Below are positions 21,531 to 37,100 of a stretch of 64,000 nt of DNA, in pieces. Position 1 is the first letter of the stretch, and every line of letters begins with the position of its first letter. Source of the DNA: Chrysogorgia sp. JL179-B06 (lineage: Eukaryota; Cnidaria; Anthozoa; Scleralcyonacea; Chrysogorgiidae); contig JAYKKM010000224.1 of assembly GCA_035772405.1 (NCBI GenBank), positions 242,501 to 306,500 of the forward strand, in the 5' to 3' direction. The notes beneath the pieces were generated by a model, which was given only the letters and a program-made list of their open reading frames with translations, ran no database searches and was not told the origin of the DNA. The position numbers were made by a program, and so were the translations under genes.

Positions 21531-22950
21531 ACACAATCTCTTTTCGCGTGTGCTCGCATGAGAGTGATTGAATAAATTAATAAAAAAATTAAAATATTAT
21601 TAAGGATATTAGAATTTTATTGATGTGAACATAGGTTTTGTGAAAATATTTTATAAAAAATAATTTTAAAAAAGCTGTTGATCATTTTAGGTGATAAAAA
21701 AAATAAAAAGGTTTATTGGGAGAATCATTTATAAAAAAAATGTTAGTTTATGGGAGAATGATTTATAAAAAAAAATGGATATGTTTGAAAGCATTTTATA
21801 AAAAAAAAAGATTTTAGTTTTTTAGAGAGAGCGAGCGAGCGAAAGAGATGTGTACTCACCGACGAGCAGCAGTAGAATGAGGTAAATGGGGTTAGGTACC
21901 GGAAGTAATTAACTAATAAATTATTCATATTTTAAATTTATAAAAATAAAAAAATAAATAGATGTGTGTAGAAGATAGAGGTTTGTGTTAATTTTATAAA
22001 AATAAAGGGTTGTTCCGGAAGTGTAGATACGTTCGGAATAAGCAAACGTATCTTCACTTCCGGTCTCGAAAACTTTTTTATTTTATAAAATAAAAAAGGG
22101 TTGTGGGTGTAGATACGTTTGAGTAAAATATCATGTTTGTCTATTTAAAGAAGCAATGATATCGTCTTGGAAGTGTTTGTATTCCTTAAAAATGTTACTG
22201 CATGGGTTACGTCTTGTTCGTCTACGTCTATGTTTAAAAATGTTGAGTTCACTGCTTACAAAGAAACATGGTAAATAATATTGATGTAAATTGCCATCTT
22301 TTATTTATAGTTGATTCGCTGATACTAATGTTACAGAAACACAATAACACTTTGACCAATTCCTTTTTCATGAAGTACACATTTACATTTAAAATTAAAT
22401 TGTGTTGGAATCCTGAGAATGTGCCAATAGGGGATCTGGTCACGTTACCTCAATTGTCTTAAATTGTTGTTATACAATTAAACCTCAAGGAAATAAATGT
22501 ATTGTTTTCAGTAAAATTTCAGATATTTGTCTCTTTTATAAACTTGTTTTACGTTAGGGGAAATTAAATGGCAATATTGTAACTGGTCACGTGACCAACA
22601 ATATTGTCCTTTTGTAAAAAAGCTTTTTTTGAAAAAGTCCGAAATTTACTTAAAATACTATTTTCTAATCTGTATTGTTTCATACAATTCTAATTACATA
22701 TCCACTATCTTAAGAAATTCAAGATCACATGACGTGACAATTGGCAATGTGTTATACAACTTTCTCAAACTCATTAATAATTCATGAATTATCATAGCCA
22801 ATCCATGAACGTATACCGCATCACATGCATGAGTTTTGATACCCAATGAAAACCTGTAGGAAACTTCCTAGTGAACTGGATCACATTTCTTAATCTACAT
22901 ATTAAAATAAAATCGCTATGGGAGCAAATCGCTGAAGGAATACTCGTTTG
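21531..22950. other. AT-rich intergenic stretch upstream of the PLP-enzyme gene
   Basis: Many A-runs after ATTTATAAAA blocks (21600-21800), a hairpin at about 22014-22064 (CCGGAAGTGTAGATACGTT and its inverse), otherwise unique-looking DNA. No gene recognised. Confidence 0.5.
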
Positions 22951-22956
22951 AGAAGC

Positions 22957-23101
22957 TAGATCAAACACTCGTTTGTCATGTTTCATCAGGGGACTCCAAA
23001 CACTCGAAAACAATAAAAACCTCGGGCTACGCCCTCGGTTTTCATTTGTTTTCTCGTGTTTGGAACCCCTGATGAAACACTCAAACTCGTGTTTGATCTA
23101 T
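22957..23101. repeat. Palindrome with Leu-rich-codon core
   Basis: TTGTCATGTTTCATCAGGGG... and its inverse flank CCTCGGGCTACGCCCTCGG. The arms repeat GATCAAACACTCGTTTG. Similar palindromes occur at 38431, 47549, 49261 and 52224. Confidence 0.75.
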
Positions 23102-23598
23102 TACATCCATCATTAGCGAAGTTGGCCATAACAATAAATGGTCATGCTATGCAAATTTTGGAACAATTTACATATTCAGATCTTTAGAAATGTATTGTTT
23201 TCAAAATATGCAGATGTTTATAAATTAGCATAGCAATACAGCTTTTCTCTGCTTATAAAATACCAGTAACGACCTATGCCTCTTCAGCAATAGACAAATT
23301 AATACTATTGTGTTTTTTATTGTTACGATGTTGTCAAAAGACAAACATAAATCTAACGCAGAGAATCGCAGATACGTGTTTGGGAATAAACAATTACACC
23401 ATGTAAAAACACCGCTGACCAGTGACTCGGACATTTGGGGGAGTACTTCATGTATGCCAATTTGTGTGTCCCGACACAAAATTTTGGTTAGTATTATAGT
23501 TGTGTTGGGGACAGGCTTACATGAAGTAACCAGTCGGACTCGGATTTCCTGGGAAACTGTTCACTCGCTTATTCTCAAGATCGAAGGGTTGCGACGAT

Positions 23599-23682
23599 AT
23601 GACAGATATGATAAAACTGATCAAGTATTCACCTCCAGAATGGGCCAAGGTTATCAAGAATATACCGGAGTTCTTTGTTCAG
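23599..23682 (+). CDS. PLP-enzyme gene exon 1
   Basis: ATG at 23599 (a second in-frame ATG at 23608), 28 codons including [19 protein letters not shown], ending phase 0 before GTTTGA. Matches the N-terminal PPxWA...IP block of the plant and bacterial enzymes. Confidence 0.82.
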
Positions 23683-26600
23683 GTTTGACATAATATTGTG
23701 TACTTTTGAAATCCCGTCCACCCGTTTCTGAGAATTGCACGCGGGCGCGGGCTGTCCAATTATTTCCATTATTCATCATTAGTATGAACGTTTATGAAAT
23801 CTGGCACCATATCCATTTGGTGATCATCAAATTGTATTTTGGATTTTTTATCTTCAGAAGAAACAGCAGCACTTTCATTCACCGGCGTTTGCAAATCGAT
23901 ATTTGTCTCGAAATATAATACTTAATTAGTCGTGAACACTTCAACACCTTACCATATATTTATCGTTTTTGTCTTCTACTTTGATTTATACTGGATTTAT
24001 TTTATACTGGCTTTGACTTATTATTCTGATGTCATTTCTATTGCTCTTTGTATGCAGGGTGTCGAAATCTGAAATAATAATTTCTTGTCAAACCCAATTC
24101 AATTTATCTTTCCCTCCAATATTCACTGTGTTATGTATCAGTCAAATCCAAGCATGCCCATCCCCCCCCCGGGCATTTGACAATTTTTTCCAAAATGCTG
24201 CTAATTCCCCACAGTGGGGATGAAATGCAGGTGCAAATGCCCCGCGGTGGGGCAAAAAATCTGTGGCAAATCCCCGGCCCTGGGTGAAACATGAAAGCAA
24301 TAACAGCACTATTCAGTGTTTTCAAATATCAAATTATTATATATAAATACTATTTACAAGGCAGGTATTAACCCTTTACCTTCTAGGTATGTCATTGAAA
24401 GTTATTCTGCAAAATGTGTCCCCCGCGCGCGGTCAAGGTAGTCTTTAGTCTTCCTGCGCGGCCATAAACGACATCGTACATGTTTTCGAAAACAAGAGCA
24501 GTCTGAGTCATGGATGAAGCTTTGAAATCGATATTTAAAATTAAAAGAAATTGAATTTATTGTAATTGAAATTTTAATCAAGTACCAAAAAGCCATGAAC
24601 AAACAACAAAACAAATTCTGTTTTTAATTGACAAAAAAATCTGTCGGACAAAATGTCCGACAAGTCATAACATTGATCGGACATTTGTATTTTCTCGTCG
24701 GACAATGTCCGATATCCGACGGTTAAATCGAGCCCTGCCGTAGGCTGTAGACTTAAACTCCTCCATGATCGAATCACACTCGAACAACAACACGTTTTGT
24801 ATGGGGGAGTGGCAAATCAATTGCACCTGCCCCCCACTGCCTTTTGATGCTGTGCAAAGGGAACGAGGCTCATATTACCGTATTATCTAATGCCCGACCC
24901 CCGAGCAAAGATTTGGGTTCAAATTCCCCACCCCCGGGATTGGTCAACGTATCAAATGCCCGGCGGTGTCCCGGGGGGGGGGGGGGGGATGGGCATGGTT
25001 GGATTTGACTGATACATTAGGCTTAGCTATGGGTAGACTAGTTCTTGAATATGAGAAGTCCTTTTGAGTCATCCCTTTTAGCCTTCACTGGATATCTTAA
25101 ACATTTTAATTTTACTTGAACATTTGTTTTGAAAATTTTACAGTGAACATCCTTGAGTGAACATCCAAACTTCCTATCCCAGTACTGTAAGGGCCGGTAG
25201 CCGGCCAAACCGGCCGGCTACTTGCACATCTGGGGCTGCGTACTTTTGTCTCAGCAAAATTTCTATAAGTTAAATAAACAAAACGTAGGTCGTAGTGTTA
25301 CCACAAACTGTCGCTTGCTATCAACTTCCACCAAGATTTGATTCAAGATTTGATAACATTTTCTCACTTCAGGACCACTGTGAAGAAGAAGTCTCGCTTC
25401 TTCGGTGCTCGATTATAACATCCAAAGATTTGCCGGCTACTAACACATTTTGGCCACCTACTTCTAAATTTAATTACAGCACATGCTATCCACCCATTAA
25501 TGTTCTCGGCAACCTATAGGATCCTATAGGAAACCTATAGGCTTCTATAGGCAATTCGAACATTTTCTATAGGCGACCTATGATGAAACCTAGCTATTAG
25601 CCTATAGGTGCCTATAGGCTTCTATAGGCTTCTATATAGGCAATTCGAACATTGCCTATAGATGCGCCTATAGACTTTTTCTGTAAGGGATTCCCAATAG
25701 AATATCATTACAATTCAAATCATATTTTGTCGGTATACATGCTATATTACAACAAGACGCCCGCTAGGCGTTAACTTGGGCTACTAATTTTAGGGACATG
25801 GCGCGCATATTGCCTGCGGAGATGGGTATGCATTGGTGACATGTTAAACAGTTGGAATTAGAAAACCCGCTCACTTGTCTTATATTACCAAGGATAATAT
25901 TTAATGCATTGATTGCTGTCATCAGGCCACTGAAGGCATTGTGCAGCGCTGGGCTAGAAATGAAGACGAAGAAAAATCAGGCGTCTACACGCAGGCTAGC
26001 CTCCCCAATGCAGAACGCCTGACACGCAGACGAAATTTAATGTCAACACTAAACACGGCAATGCTATTTTTTCTAATATCTGTTGGATTGAAGGTCTTCG
26101 TGTGTCAAAATTTATATAAAAATCAACGGAAAGGTATACGAAACATATCTGCTACGAAATTACATCGGTTTAATGGACATAAAAGCGTTAAATCATCGGG
26201 TAAACGACGAATAGATCTTGAAGCCATATGATATGTCCTTTGATTTTATTAAAGACGAGTCTCGCTTTAATCGCTTACGCATTTTCTCATATAACATCTG
26301 ATCTTCACATTTTAAGTGGATGAAACCTACAGCGTTCGATTCGCCAGATTCAAGTGATCATTTCGATGTAGAATTGATTTAAATCGGACAAAAACACAAC
26401 ATTTCATGATTGATATTACGGAGTTTCACGGGATATTAAAATGTCAACACAGTATAATATTTCCCTGTCCTTCGGCTGTCCATTCCGTCTTCACGATTGA
26501 ACTCTCATCTGTGTTTCTCTCATCTTGGAGAGAATCTTCGCAATGGTTTGCGGGTTTACAGGTCTCGTAAATCATCGGTAAACGACGAATAGATCTTGAA

Positions 26601-29600
26601 GCCATGTCCTTTGATTTTAAAGACGAGTCTCGATCGCTTTAATCGCTTACGCATTTTCTCATATAACATCTGATCTACACATTTTAAGTGGATGAAACTC
26701 TCATCTGTGTTTCTCTCATCTTGGAGAGAATCTTTGCAATGGTTTGCGGGTTTACAGGTCTCGTATCAAAATGCTTTTCAGACTGCGATTCAAGGAACAT
26801 TGAGGCAAGGGTGAAGAACCTGGGTACGAGTTATTGCGCAATTTTGCACAGACTTGGGCTTACCATAGGTAGCCCAAGTAATTACTATTATACCATAACA
26901 ATTAATAACATGATCTCAGGAGAATTTTTTTTTTAAGTTATAACTTATGTCATATAACTTATGCTTTAAGTTATAACTTATGTTATATAACTTATGCTAT
27001 AGTTATAACTTATAATTCACAGTAAACACAACCAGGTCGAATTGTCAACTGTTCAGTATATCGATATGTAACGTTTTATAAGAAAACGTAGGCCAGGGAA
27101 ACCTTTACACATGACTACAGTGTACCTCAACGAGGAAACATGGTATATACAGTAGGGGTTTTACTCTTGTGTATAAAATGGATGACTTTTTGCCACCTCA
27201 ATTTCCAGCTATGTCTCCGAAACACTCCAATTCATGAATGGAAATTTTCCAGAATTCCAGACCAATTTAAACTCTCAATAAAAAGAGATGACATGACTGG
27301 ATCGTCGCTATCTGGAAATAAGGTATTTACAATATAACAGTCTGTCGTTTCGAAGGTTACGTGTAGAATCCTGACTGTAGTTCTATAGTGCCATACACTT
27401 TTACAAGTTATGGACAATAATAACCAGAGTCTTAAGGTTCCTTTATTTGAGCTGAATGGAAAATATTTTTGTGTTTCCAACTTTCCACGGTACGTAGTTA
27501 TAGAAACGCGGCTGTCATAGGCGTATGGGGGGGGGGGGGGGGGGGGGGGGGGGAGTGTGCTGCAGCCGAAAAATTAGCTCTATTCGGGCACAAATGTTCT
27601 TGTCATTCGGGCAAAAAGGGCCTTGTCTTAAATTATTCTAATATTTGAATGTATAACGTCGTAATGACATTATAAGTGGCATAGCCAGGCCTGTGTCCGG
27701 GCATTGTCTAAACGTTATCTCGTATATTCAACTTGAATATACATAATACATTTGGTTTTGTGGCTAATTGCTTTTCCTTCCTTCTCGGGAGAGATATCCA
27801 CGCGGTCTAAATTTTGGAAAATCTGTGTTACTTTAACAGTAATTAAATACTTCGAATCTCACACACCCCTAATATGTATAAAAAACGTGCATGTATAATA
27901 ATGCTTAGGCATAACGATGGCAATTCGTGTTCTTCAGGGGTTTATGCATTAAATAGATTAATATTGCGACGTCATCATTTATTCGAGCAAGTAATACTCA
28001 GCCAGGCTGTCCAAGTGAAAAGGTGGTAAACTGCCAAGATTTTTAATAACAGAGTAAGACGAGATGAAATAAAATAAATAGGGTATATGCCAAAAGGGTG
28101 TCACAAGTAGAAAGGGAGATAAACAAACTAATAATAAATGAGATGCGAAATCATCACCACCATCTCAGGTGGTAAAGATAACCGCAAACGGCAAGAGAAG
28201 CATCTCACAGGCATTCTGGAATTCCGCGAAAAAAAATCGTGAATTCCGCGGAACTTTTGAAGTCAATTCCGCGGCTATAAATCCAAATTCCGCGGCCAAA
28301 ATGGGAAATTCCGCGGAAATTAAAACGATCAAAAACATTCTTTAACACATGCAATAAGCCTGGAAACAAGTTAAAATGTTTTTTTTAATAACAAAACTCA
28401 ATCATTCTTTATTTACTGTAATTGTCCTACATAAATTTATAAACATTGTGTAATGTGTCTTATATTATAGGCCGGTTTACACGATCAAAGTTTCTGTGTT
28501 CACAGTATGCGTTGATCAAAGTGTGTGACTAAAGTACCTGAAGGATATTTACTTGCTCGCTGTTTTGCATCTATATTTACAGAAAGGTGTGATTTTTCCT
28601 TTGGATGTGGAACTTCTGACACTTTCTTTACAACAAATTTATCCATCTACAATGCTTACTTTCGCTTTTAAATTTCGCAATTTTTTTCCTGGAATTTAAA
28701 TACAATACGTGGAAACGGAAGTGAAACGGACCGGAAGTACTTCCATTTTGATAAAACATTTTTGTTTCAAAGCAAAAAGTAATTTTACAGGCGTAGCAAG
28801 ACATTAGTGAACGTTGCTTTGTGCCAGAGTACATGTAGAGTATCAAATATTTTGTAAATTCAGGGGAAAAAATTGAAAACGATGTGCCAAAATTGAAATT
28901 CCGCGATCTTGACCAAATTCCGCGAAATTCCGCGATTTTTGGTCGATTCCGTGAAATCGCGGCATCGCGGAATTCCAGAATGCCTGATCTCATTTTTAAA
29001 CTTGGCACCACACATCCTCTTGATCTTAACGAACGTTTTTCTTTTTCTTTAATTTCCTACAAGTTTTTTGTTATTTTAGTTTTCGTGGAACTTTTTATTA
29101 TTAGCTCACGCACTTTCATTCCTTTTCAAGTTTTTGTTTCTTACCGCTTTACTATCGCCTCATCCCCTTGAATATTGGACCTGTCATTTCTCCCTCGCCC
29201 TCAGTCTGTTTGCTGATCGACTGTAAAAATAGCAAATGATTTAACTTTTCGCACCTCATTTATTATTAGTTTGACCTATTTATTTTATTTCTTCTCGTTT
29301 TACTCTGATGAAGGGCTCCGCTGGAAAGGTCAGTATTTCGTTACTAAAAATCTTGGCAGTAATTTACCACCTTTTCACTTTGCTATATTAATAGTTTTCA
29401 CCCTAATAAGGCTATGAGTACAGTGAAATTTGAGAGCTGAATACACACTAAATTCCGTATTTCATTTTTATATTCTATACCGGTTTTGAAGAGGTAAATC
29501 TCGAAGCTAAAATGGCCGATGCAAACTGTTGTTAATAATTGACGACATTAAAAGAACTAAACTTTGACGGGATTACTTTATTCTGACAACTTAGATTACT

Positions 29601-32600
29601 GAATTCTCGACTGCGGTTTTACTGGAACAACGACTTGATAATGACAACAAACTTTCGGATTGGCGACTTTGTGTTCAGTTCCCAGCAAGAGTTATATAAT
29701 AAATATCTTATTCGATGGTTTGGCAGATAATACGGGCAGGTATTTTACTTGTTTCTCACGTTTGTCCTCACCCTATCAGAGTTCTAAACTCGTAAAATAC
29801 CTTGCCCGTACTATCTACCAAACCATCAAATAAGATAAACAAGATTTAGGTACGTTTTAGTAAAGATTAACAACAGCAAATTGCTTTAGAACTGTCTCAA
29901 AAATAGTAACGGAATGGAGTAAAGTCATGTTTAAAAACAAGATAGCGGAATACAAAATGGGGTAAAAATGACGCGGAAAAGAACCAAAAGCCATATAATA
30001 AATTATTTATTATAGTGCCTTTGAAACGAAACTTTTTAAATCTCAAAATCGACCAATTTATTAAAAAAAGGTCCGAATCTAGCTCGAAAGTGTATTGATG
30101 ACGTCAAGTCCAAGGTGTTGGAGAGCGTATTTAAAAAAAAATGTCAAGCGGATTTGGTAATTATCCCAACAACTGTTGGGAGCGCCAGCAGCGCAATATC
30201 TTCCACCGTGTTTTGTAGCTTTCTCACTAATTGCTGCCATCTTTCTACTACTTGCAAACACCTTGACGTCACACCAACAAGTCACGTGGTATTTAGCCGC
30301 GGAAGTGACCACTTTTTTGCTGAAATGGCATAATAACGTTTTTTAGATTTGTTTCTGTAAATGTTCTAAATCCATATTGAACATTTAAGAACTACAAAAA
30401 AATTATGTTTCATAGACACTTTAACCTTGTTTGTTCCATTTGTTCGTGGGAAGTATTTGCTCTCGGGTTTTCCCTGCAGGTAAATACTTTCCAGCACAAA
30501 CCTCACATTTAGTTAAAAAGGAATCAACAAAATATCTTCAATCAATCCTCGTTAGAGTTTTTGTCTTCAGGTCCGTTTCCACTTTTGCGACATGTTTACG
30601 ATTTTGGCTGTGATTTTTCGTGATTTCAAAGAGAATGCGAAGCCAAACTGGATTCAGTCCAAATGAAATTGGGGCCACTTGTTTATCAGTTTATCTGTTT
30701 TGTGTCACCCTCGTGAAATAAAGTTTTTATTATTATATTATTAAGAAAAGTTTCTTATAAGCTGCTATACATAGGATGCAATATTTGGCATTTACACTCG
30801 ACTACGATGTAGAACAAGTTGAAGTGGTTGAGGAAAATTTCGAGTGTTAAAGGGATACTCCCCAAAACAAGTGTTTCTTAAATGAAAGTTATTTGTCACC
30901 TCATATGAGAATGAGTATTAGTTTTCTTCTAATCTTTTTAGTTTTAGAGAAATTTGACTTTGTTTATCTTATTTTTGTAAATTGAAGGCCGCCATTTTTG
31001 TTCTGATTGCGGGCGAATGCGGTCGCTCCCGTTCATGTTTGACGTCATTGAGTGATAGTAACCCTATGAAAAGAAATTCAACACAATGGTGTGAATAGAA
31101 ATCCTACACAATAAGACTAAGACCACGTTATTGTCATGCCATTGTAAAGGGTTTCTTTGTATAGTGGTTCTATCACTCAATGACGTAAAAAATAATGGGA
31201 TCGACCGCATTCGCCCGCAATCAGAACAAAATGGCGACCTTCAATTTACCAAAAACACGATAAACAAAGCCAAATTTATCTAAACCTAAAAAGATTAGAA
31301 GAAAACTAATACCCATTCACATGTTAGGAGACAAAGAACTTTCGTTTAAGCAACACTTGTTTTGGTGGTGGAGTATCCCTTTAAAATATATATTAGGGAC
31401 CTTAAGATTTTACGACGTCAAGTAAAAACGCTCTATACAAGTGCTGATATTAGATATTGTAAAATACCAACCATTTAATTAATTATAACTTTATCATTTT
31501 AAGGTTCGTAAATTAGAGTTCCTTCTTGCTGATGCTATTTCTCAAAACTGTGACTCAGTAATTACATGTGGAGGAGTTCAGTCAAATTTCTGCCGCTCTA
31601 CTGCAATAGCTGCTCGACAACTTGGAATGAAATCTTACTTGTTTCTAAGAAGTGATAAGGAGGTGAGTTCTATATGTTGTATATTTGTATATTGAAATGG
31701 GAGTCACTAAATATACTGTATATAATATGAAAAAGAGAAATTAGAGGACTACGATATGTCGAGTTTTACGTGTTTTCATTTTCGACGTTTCGGACAATGT
31801 GAGTCCTTCTTCAGGTCAGATGGAGATCGAAAGTCGGTCGGAGTACGAAACGTCGTGTCCATGAAAATATGTAAGTACTCTTACTTAAAGTGCCACTAAA
31901 CTCAAAATATTTTATTGTCTTATTTGGAAGAACTTTTAAAATGATAAAGTAACTTCTTTTGAAGATTTTCGTTTCTTTTTGAGATATATCAGTTTCTTTG
32001 ATATGCAAATGTCCGGAATTTACGAAGTTCTCTTATTTCTAAATTGTGGTTAAAAATAAATTAATTTAAAAATTTAAATATAAATAATTTAAAAATAAAG
32101 TTACCTAATTGTATCAAATAATTTAAATCGCTCTGAAGATGTTGCATGTCGCAAGGAAACGTTAGCTAATAAAATATTTTTCAAATTTCTGTCATGTCAT
32201 GTCTAAAAGTCATTTGCTGGGCTTTAATCTTTATTTTTAAATTAATTTATTTTTAAATTAAAATTACTTTATTTTTTAATTATTTTTTTTTAATGAATTA
32301 TTTTTAAATTTTTTATTTAATTTTTATTAAATTATTTAAATGTTTAAATTATTTATTTTTAAATTAAAATTAGGTTACAAAACGGTCAAAAAAATGTAAA
32401 ACTAACGATTACAAACGGTCAAATTCTATATTTCGGCAGTACACCAACCTTTTTAGACATTCGATTTACATTAACCTCGTTTGGTCGGTCTTTACGGCAA
32501 AATTATCCGAGACTTTTGAAAAGCGTAAAAAACCCGAGCCGATAGGCGAGTGGAGCAACATCCCAAGTGTTTTAAATTACAATATCCTGCAGCACGGAAA

Positions 32601-34095
32601 ATCATTTGGTATTTGTTTTATAAAAATAACTACAGAGAAATAGCAGTTAACTTTATTAAAAACGTAATGCGGGAAAATTTCCGTGTTGCATACTCTAATC
32701 CTGTACGAGTATTGACCAATCAGAGTGCTTGTTGTGTACATGTTATTTTATAAAACAATATACCAACAAACGTTTCTACCGTCCAAAATCCATGAAATCT
32801 TCCGTTTCGACCTTTCTCATTTTTTGTCATATAATTATTTTAGGTATAAAAGTTTCACAAAGTTTTATTTCACTTTACGTTTCACTCCCTTACGAATTAA
32901 GGCATTTACTTCGAAACCATAGACCTTCTGTTCAATATTTCGGAAGTACTGTAACCTAGTATAGTACGCAAGCGTCTTTGTTACTTTTATAAATTACAAC
33001 TGTTTTGAATGGCATGAATATTGTGATTGTTACAGGAAGTAGATTGCCGTGGAAATCTCCTATTAAATCGAATGGTTGGCAGCCAATGTATTTTAATACC
33101 CAGATATAGTCCATATGAAAAAGAAATAAAACCAAGAATGGAGAAAATGGCTGAGGTGTTAAGGTATTAATTATTTTCACGGCATTCTGTATGAAAAAAT
33201 GGATGTACTCAAATTTAGGGGGTGCTTACATGGAGAAATTTCAGCCCGGGCTGAGATTTCAGCCCGGCTACTGAGGTATGGTAAATTACGGAGTATGGAA
33301 AATCGTTTAAATAGCTTTATTTTATGCCACATATATTTGTTACCGCTTGACCGCTTTCGACATCGTCTTTTCTATCCTCCCTCTTTACCATAATAAATGC
33401 AACATTTCAATAAATTTGCTCCATATTTGCGTAGTTGTAAATTTGAGTAAATCCATTTTATTGTGCAGTATATCTTCTACTCATGCATACATTTATTTCA
33501 ATGGATGCCCAACATGACAAAACGCTACAGCTGTCCCCCAAATAATATCTAAAAGCCTGATCTTAGATTGCTCACTGCAATGATAAATCACCCTTCCATG
33601 ATAAATTTGCGCCAAATTTAGAAAGCGATATCTCATTATAAAATAATTAAATAACATGATACTTCACCAGTTCTAATCGGTCAATACCCGCGTGTTGGGA
33701 TAAAATACGAGAATCTTTATAGAACTACAGAATCAAAAATGGGTACACAATAAAAAAAACAAGAAGTGGTGTTGTAATAACCACATTTAAACTGAATAGT
33801 TCTAGATTAGTTCTAGACAGTTCTAGAAACGGGGCTGGTCAGAAATCGCCGCTGGAACACGAGCCCCATACGGTGATTTCTCGCTCGTTGAGAAAATTTG
33901 AAATGTCCACATATGTTTAATAAACCCGATTGTTGAATGGAGCTGGTTTCATTATTCTTCCCGCAAAATGTATGTATGTTATTATGTTGTTGTATATTAG
34001 TATGTTGTTATTTTCGTCGTCATTGTACGTTTCGAGCGAAGGCCCATCGTCACAGAGTAAAAACGTAAACGTCATCATCGTCGTCATCATCATCG

Positions 34096-34126
<31 letters not shown>

Positions 34127-37100
34127 TACTAACATCAACATCATCAACTATACATTACATCATTGTATTATTAAATACTCTAAGTGGTTGGTGTACTACC
34201 GAAATAGTGTGTAGGAGTTCTGACGTTTTCACCGAAGGCCTTTAGAAAACATCACTTTATATTTTACTCTCTGACAAAGGCCTTAATTCGCTCGAAACAT
34301 TAGACCACACCAATCTTTTAGAGTATTTGATTTATATTTATATACTACCTACACAGCACGACACTTTTATATTACTTATTTGGATAATTCAATCATCATT
34401 CTAAAGTGGGATATTTCAACTATTAAACCATTCGAGTGATGGTAGTAGAAGTGTTTTCGTTTGATCATTTATTTTATTTCTTTTTTCATGTACTTCATTT
34501 TTTCAAACTAGAAAACAAGGCTCAAAACCATATTTAATTCCTATCGGTGGATCGGATCATGTCGGATTATTTGGATATATTACTGCATTCGAAGAGTTTA
34601 TTGAGCAGGTAAAAACTTCGTGATTTCTGAAATTAATTGACTACATATAAAGATTACGAAAGGCCTTATCTACAGACTCTACCAACGTGGGTATTCATTG
34701 ACATCTGGTTATCAAACAACACACCAAGATTGCATACCGACTTAACAGGCATATGATAGTTGATTCACCGACAGCGATAGAGTCAATAGTTACTTTCAAC
34801 AACTCATGCTGTCTAGAGCCGATTATTGAAAATTTTGTTTTAGTATCATTAATTAGCAATCGATGTACGATCATCCAGGCTCGAACTTCAGCAATGCATT
34901 CTTCAAATCAACAAATGATTTAACAGCATCTTCTTGGGACGACGGAGTATCATGCTTGAATGCGAGACACATTTGCATATCACAGCAATATGCCTAAGCA
35001 GCTACTGAGGAACGCCAGAGGTCAGGCCGTAACCTTATTAGACCGGACATGATCAATGCAAATACGTTGCTTTCTTCCCATCAAGAAGGAGTCCATCCAA
35101 TTCTGGGCGTTACCCACCACTTCAAAATCACATTCCAAAAACGTTCTGTTTATTGGAACAGAAGCTCTCTTCATTGGCTTGCTTCAGTCAGATTCACGCG
35201 GGAAGCTCTTTCATTGGTTTGCTTTATTCAGATTTGAACTGACTGAAGCAAGCCAATGACAGAAGTTTCCAGCTGAAGCTAGCCTTCAAACAGGCTCTAG
35301 AGAACCTGCTTGCAGGTTAAACTAGTTGGGGACCTTAAGATATACGACGGCAACCTAGGACGGGGACGTCGTTCAGACAAAAGAATCTTTATACGAAACA
35401 AAAAGAATGAATATTTTTTCATTTCCAAGCGTAATCTCAACGCCGTCCTCGTTCTGTTTACAACGCTACTGAGAGCATTTTCACGTCTTTAGAACGACGG
35501 TAACTCGCGGAGAGATGAGAGCTGTTCCGTAAGACAGACTAAACACAGACACTACAATAGTTTTAGAAATATTGAAGCATTTCGGGGATCGTAAAACAAG
35601 CTTTGTGTCTCAAATACGCTAGTCAATCGATTGTGGTTTCATCCAAATACTAAAATTCATATTTATTTCACTGTCGTCACCGTCCTAGGTTGCCGTTGTA
35701 GATCTTAAGGTCCCTAATATGACTCTGCGCCGGGTTCAGGCGGTAATTACCTTGATACAGTACTTCAACTAATCCAATCGAAATTTTTACTAAAACTCGG
35801 TGGAGAGACTGGGAATGGAATCATTCAGATTGATAATATAATTATTACTTTCAGATTGATAATATAATTATTGCAGAATACTAGTGGATTGAAGAAAAAC
35901 AAGCATATCATTGAATAAAATAATTGGGTATAAAATGTCAAATGAAAGTTAAAACTAGATTAAAAATTGACATTGTGAAAATCATAAGTAGAAACGTTTT
36001 CTTAGTGTGGAATTTTTAGTCGAAATTCAAAATCTAACTGATGCTTGAGCTACAGTTGCACCAGTCTGGATCGGCCCCTTTAGGGGTTTCTTTTCAATTT
36101 TCACGTCATTGAGTACAAGGAACAAAATACAAGCATGCACTCAATGACGTCAATATTATAAAGAAAACCACCGCTGTACATCAACTTTGAGCCGTCGAGC
36201 AAACTCTAAAATGTCGGCGTCGAGAAGCATAAGATACGAGAATGAAAATTAAAAACGTTATTTCTCGAGTAGTCCGGCCCGGACAAGAGGACGACTGCAA
36301 AACTATTAATATTTCTAAACCTACTTAAGGTGGCTCGATAGTCTAAATCATGAGAAATTGCATTTTTCCCCCATAAAAATTTTTGTAATGCAAATTTGAG
36401 CTTTATTTTGGTTCATTGCATAGCTCTAGCCGTGGTCTTGATTATTGAAACGTTTCACACTTGTAGCATTTGTATATCTAGAGAAATTGTGTTTATGATA
36501 ATCGGCATATTTTATGCAAATTAGTTTTCTGGATTTATTGGAAATACGATTTCTCCACTCAGGTAAACTTTGATGGTATATAACTTTTCTGTAAACAAGA
36601 CCACCACTAGAGCTATGCAATGAACCACGATGAAGCTCAGATCTGCATTACAAACATTTTTATCTGGAAAAATGCTATTTCTCATGATTTAAAGGCCAAT
36701 TAAAAAGTTATTTATTTTTGTCTGCCGTTCTTCTTTAAACATCTTCGGGAGTAAGAGGGAATAATAATATAGTTTAATAGTAATGTAAAATTATCTATTT
36801 GGCTCGGCTACCATGGTGCACCATGGTTGGCCACCTAACACGGTGGATACCATTTTCTTAATCGAAATCTCTTACCATTTTGTCCTTGCACCTTTGTATA
36901 GGGTGTTTTGTCTAACTTTGATGATATTGTTGTGACGATTGGAAGCAGCGGGACTGCGGCTGGTATAGCAATTGCCAATTATTTAACTGGGTCCAAATTA
37001 AGGTGAGGTAAAAATGAATGAATACTACAGAGTAAGTGTATATCGGTTACATTTATACTTGAAAGTTACGAATTAATACAAATGTGAGACATGGTTTGTT

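Noticed and set aside
25941..26231. 96-codon plus-strand frame in intron 1
   Set aside because: No motif or homology recognised; lies on the intron strand next to a tandem duplication. Probably chance.
34147..34840. Met/Thr-rich and Val/Ile-rich frames near 33930-34210
   Set aside because: They run through a trinucleotide repeat and lack any other coding feature.
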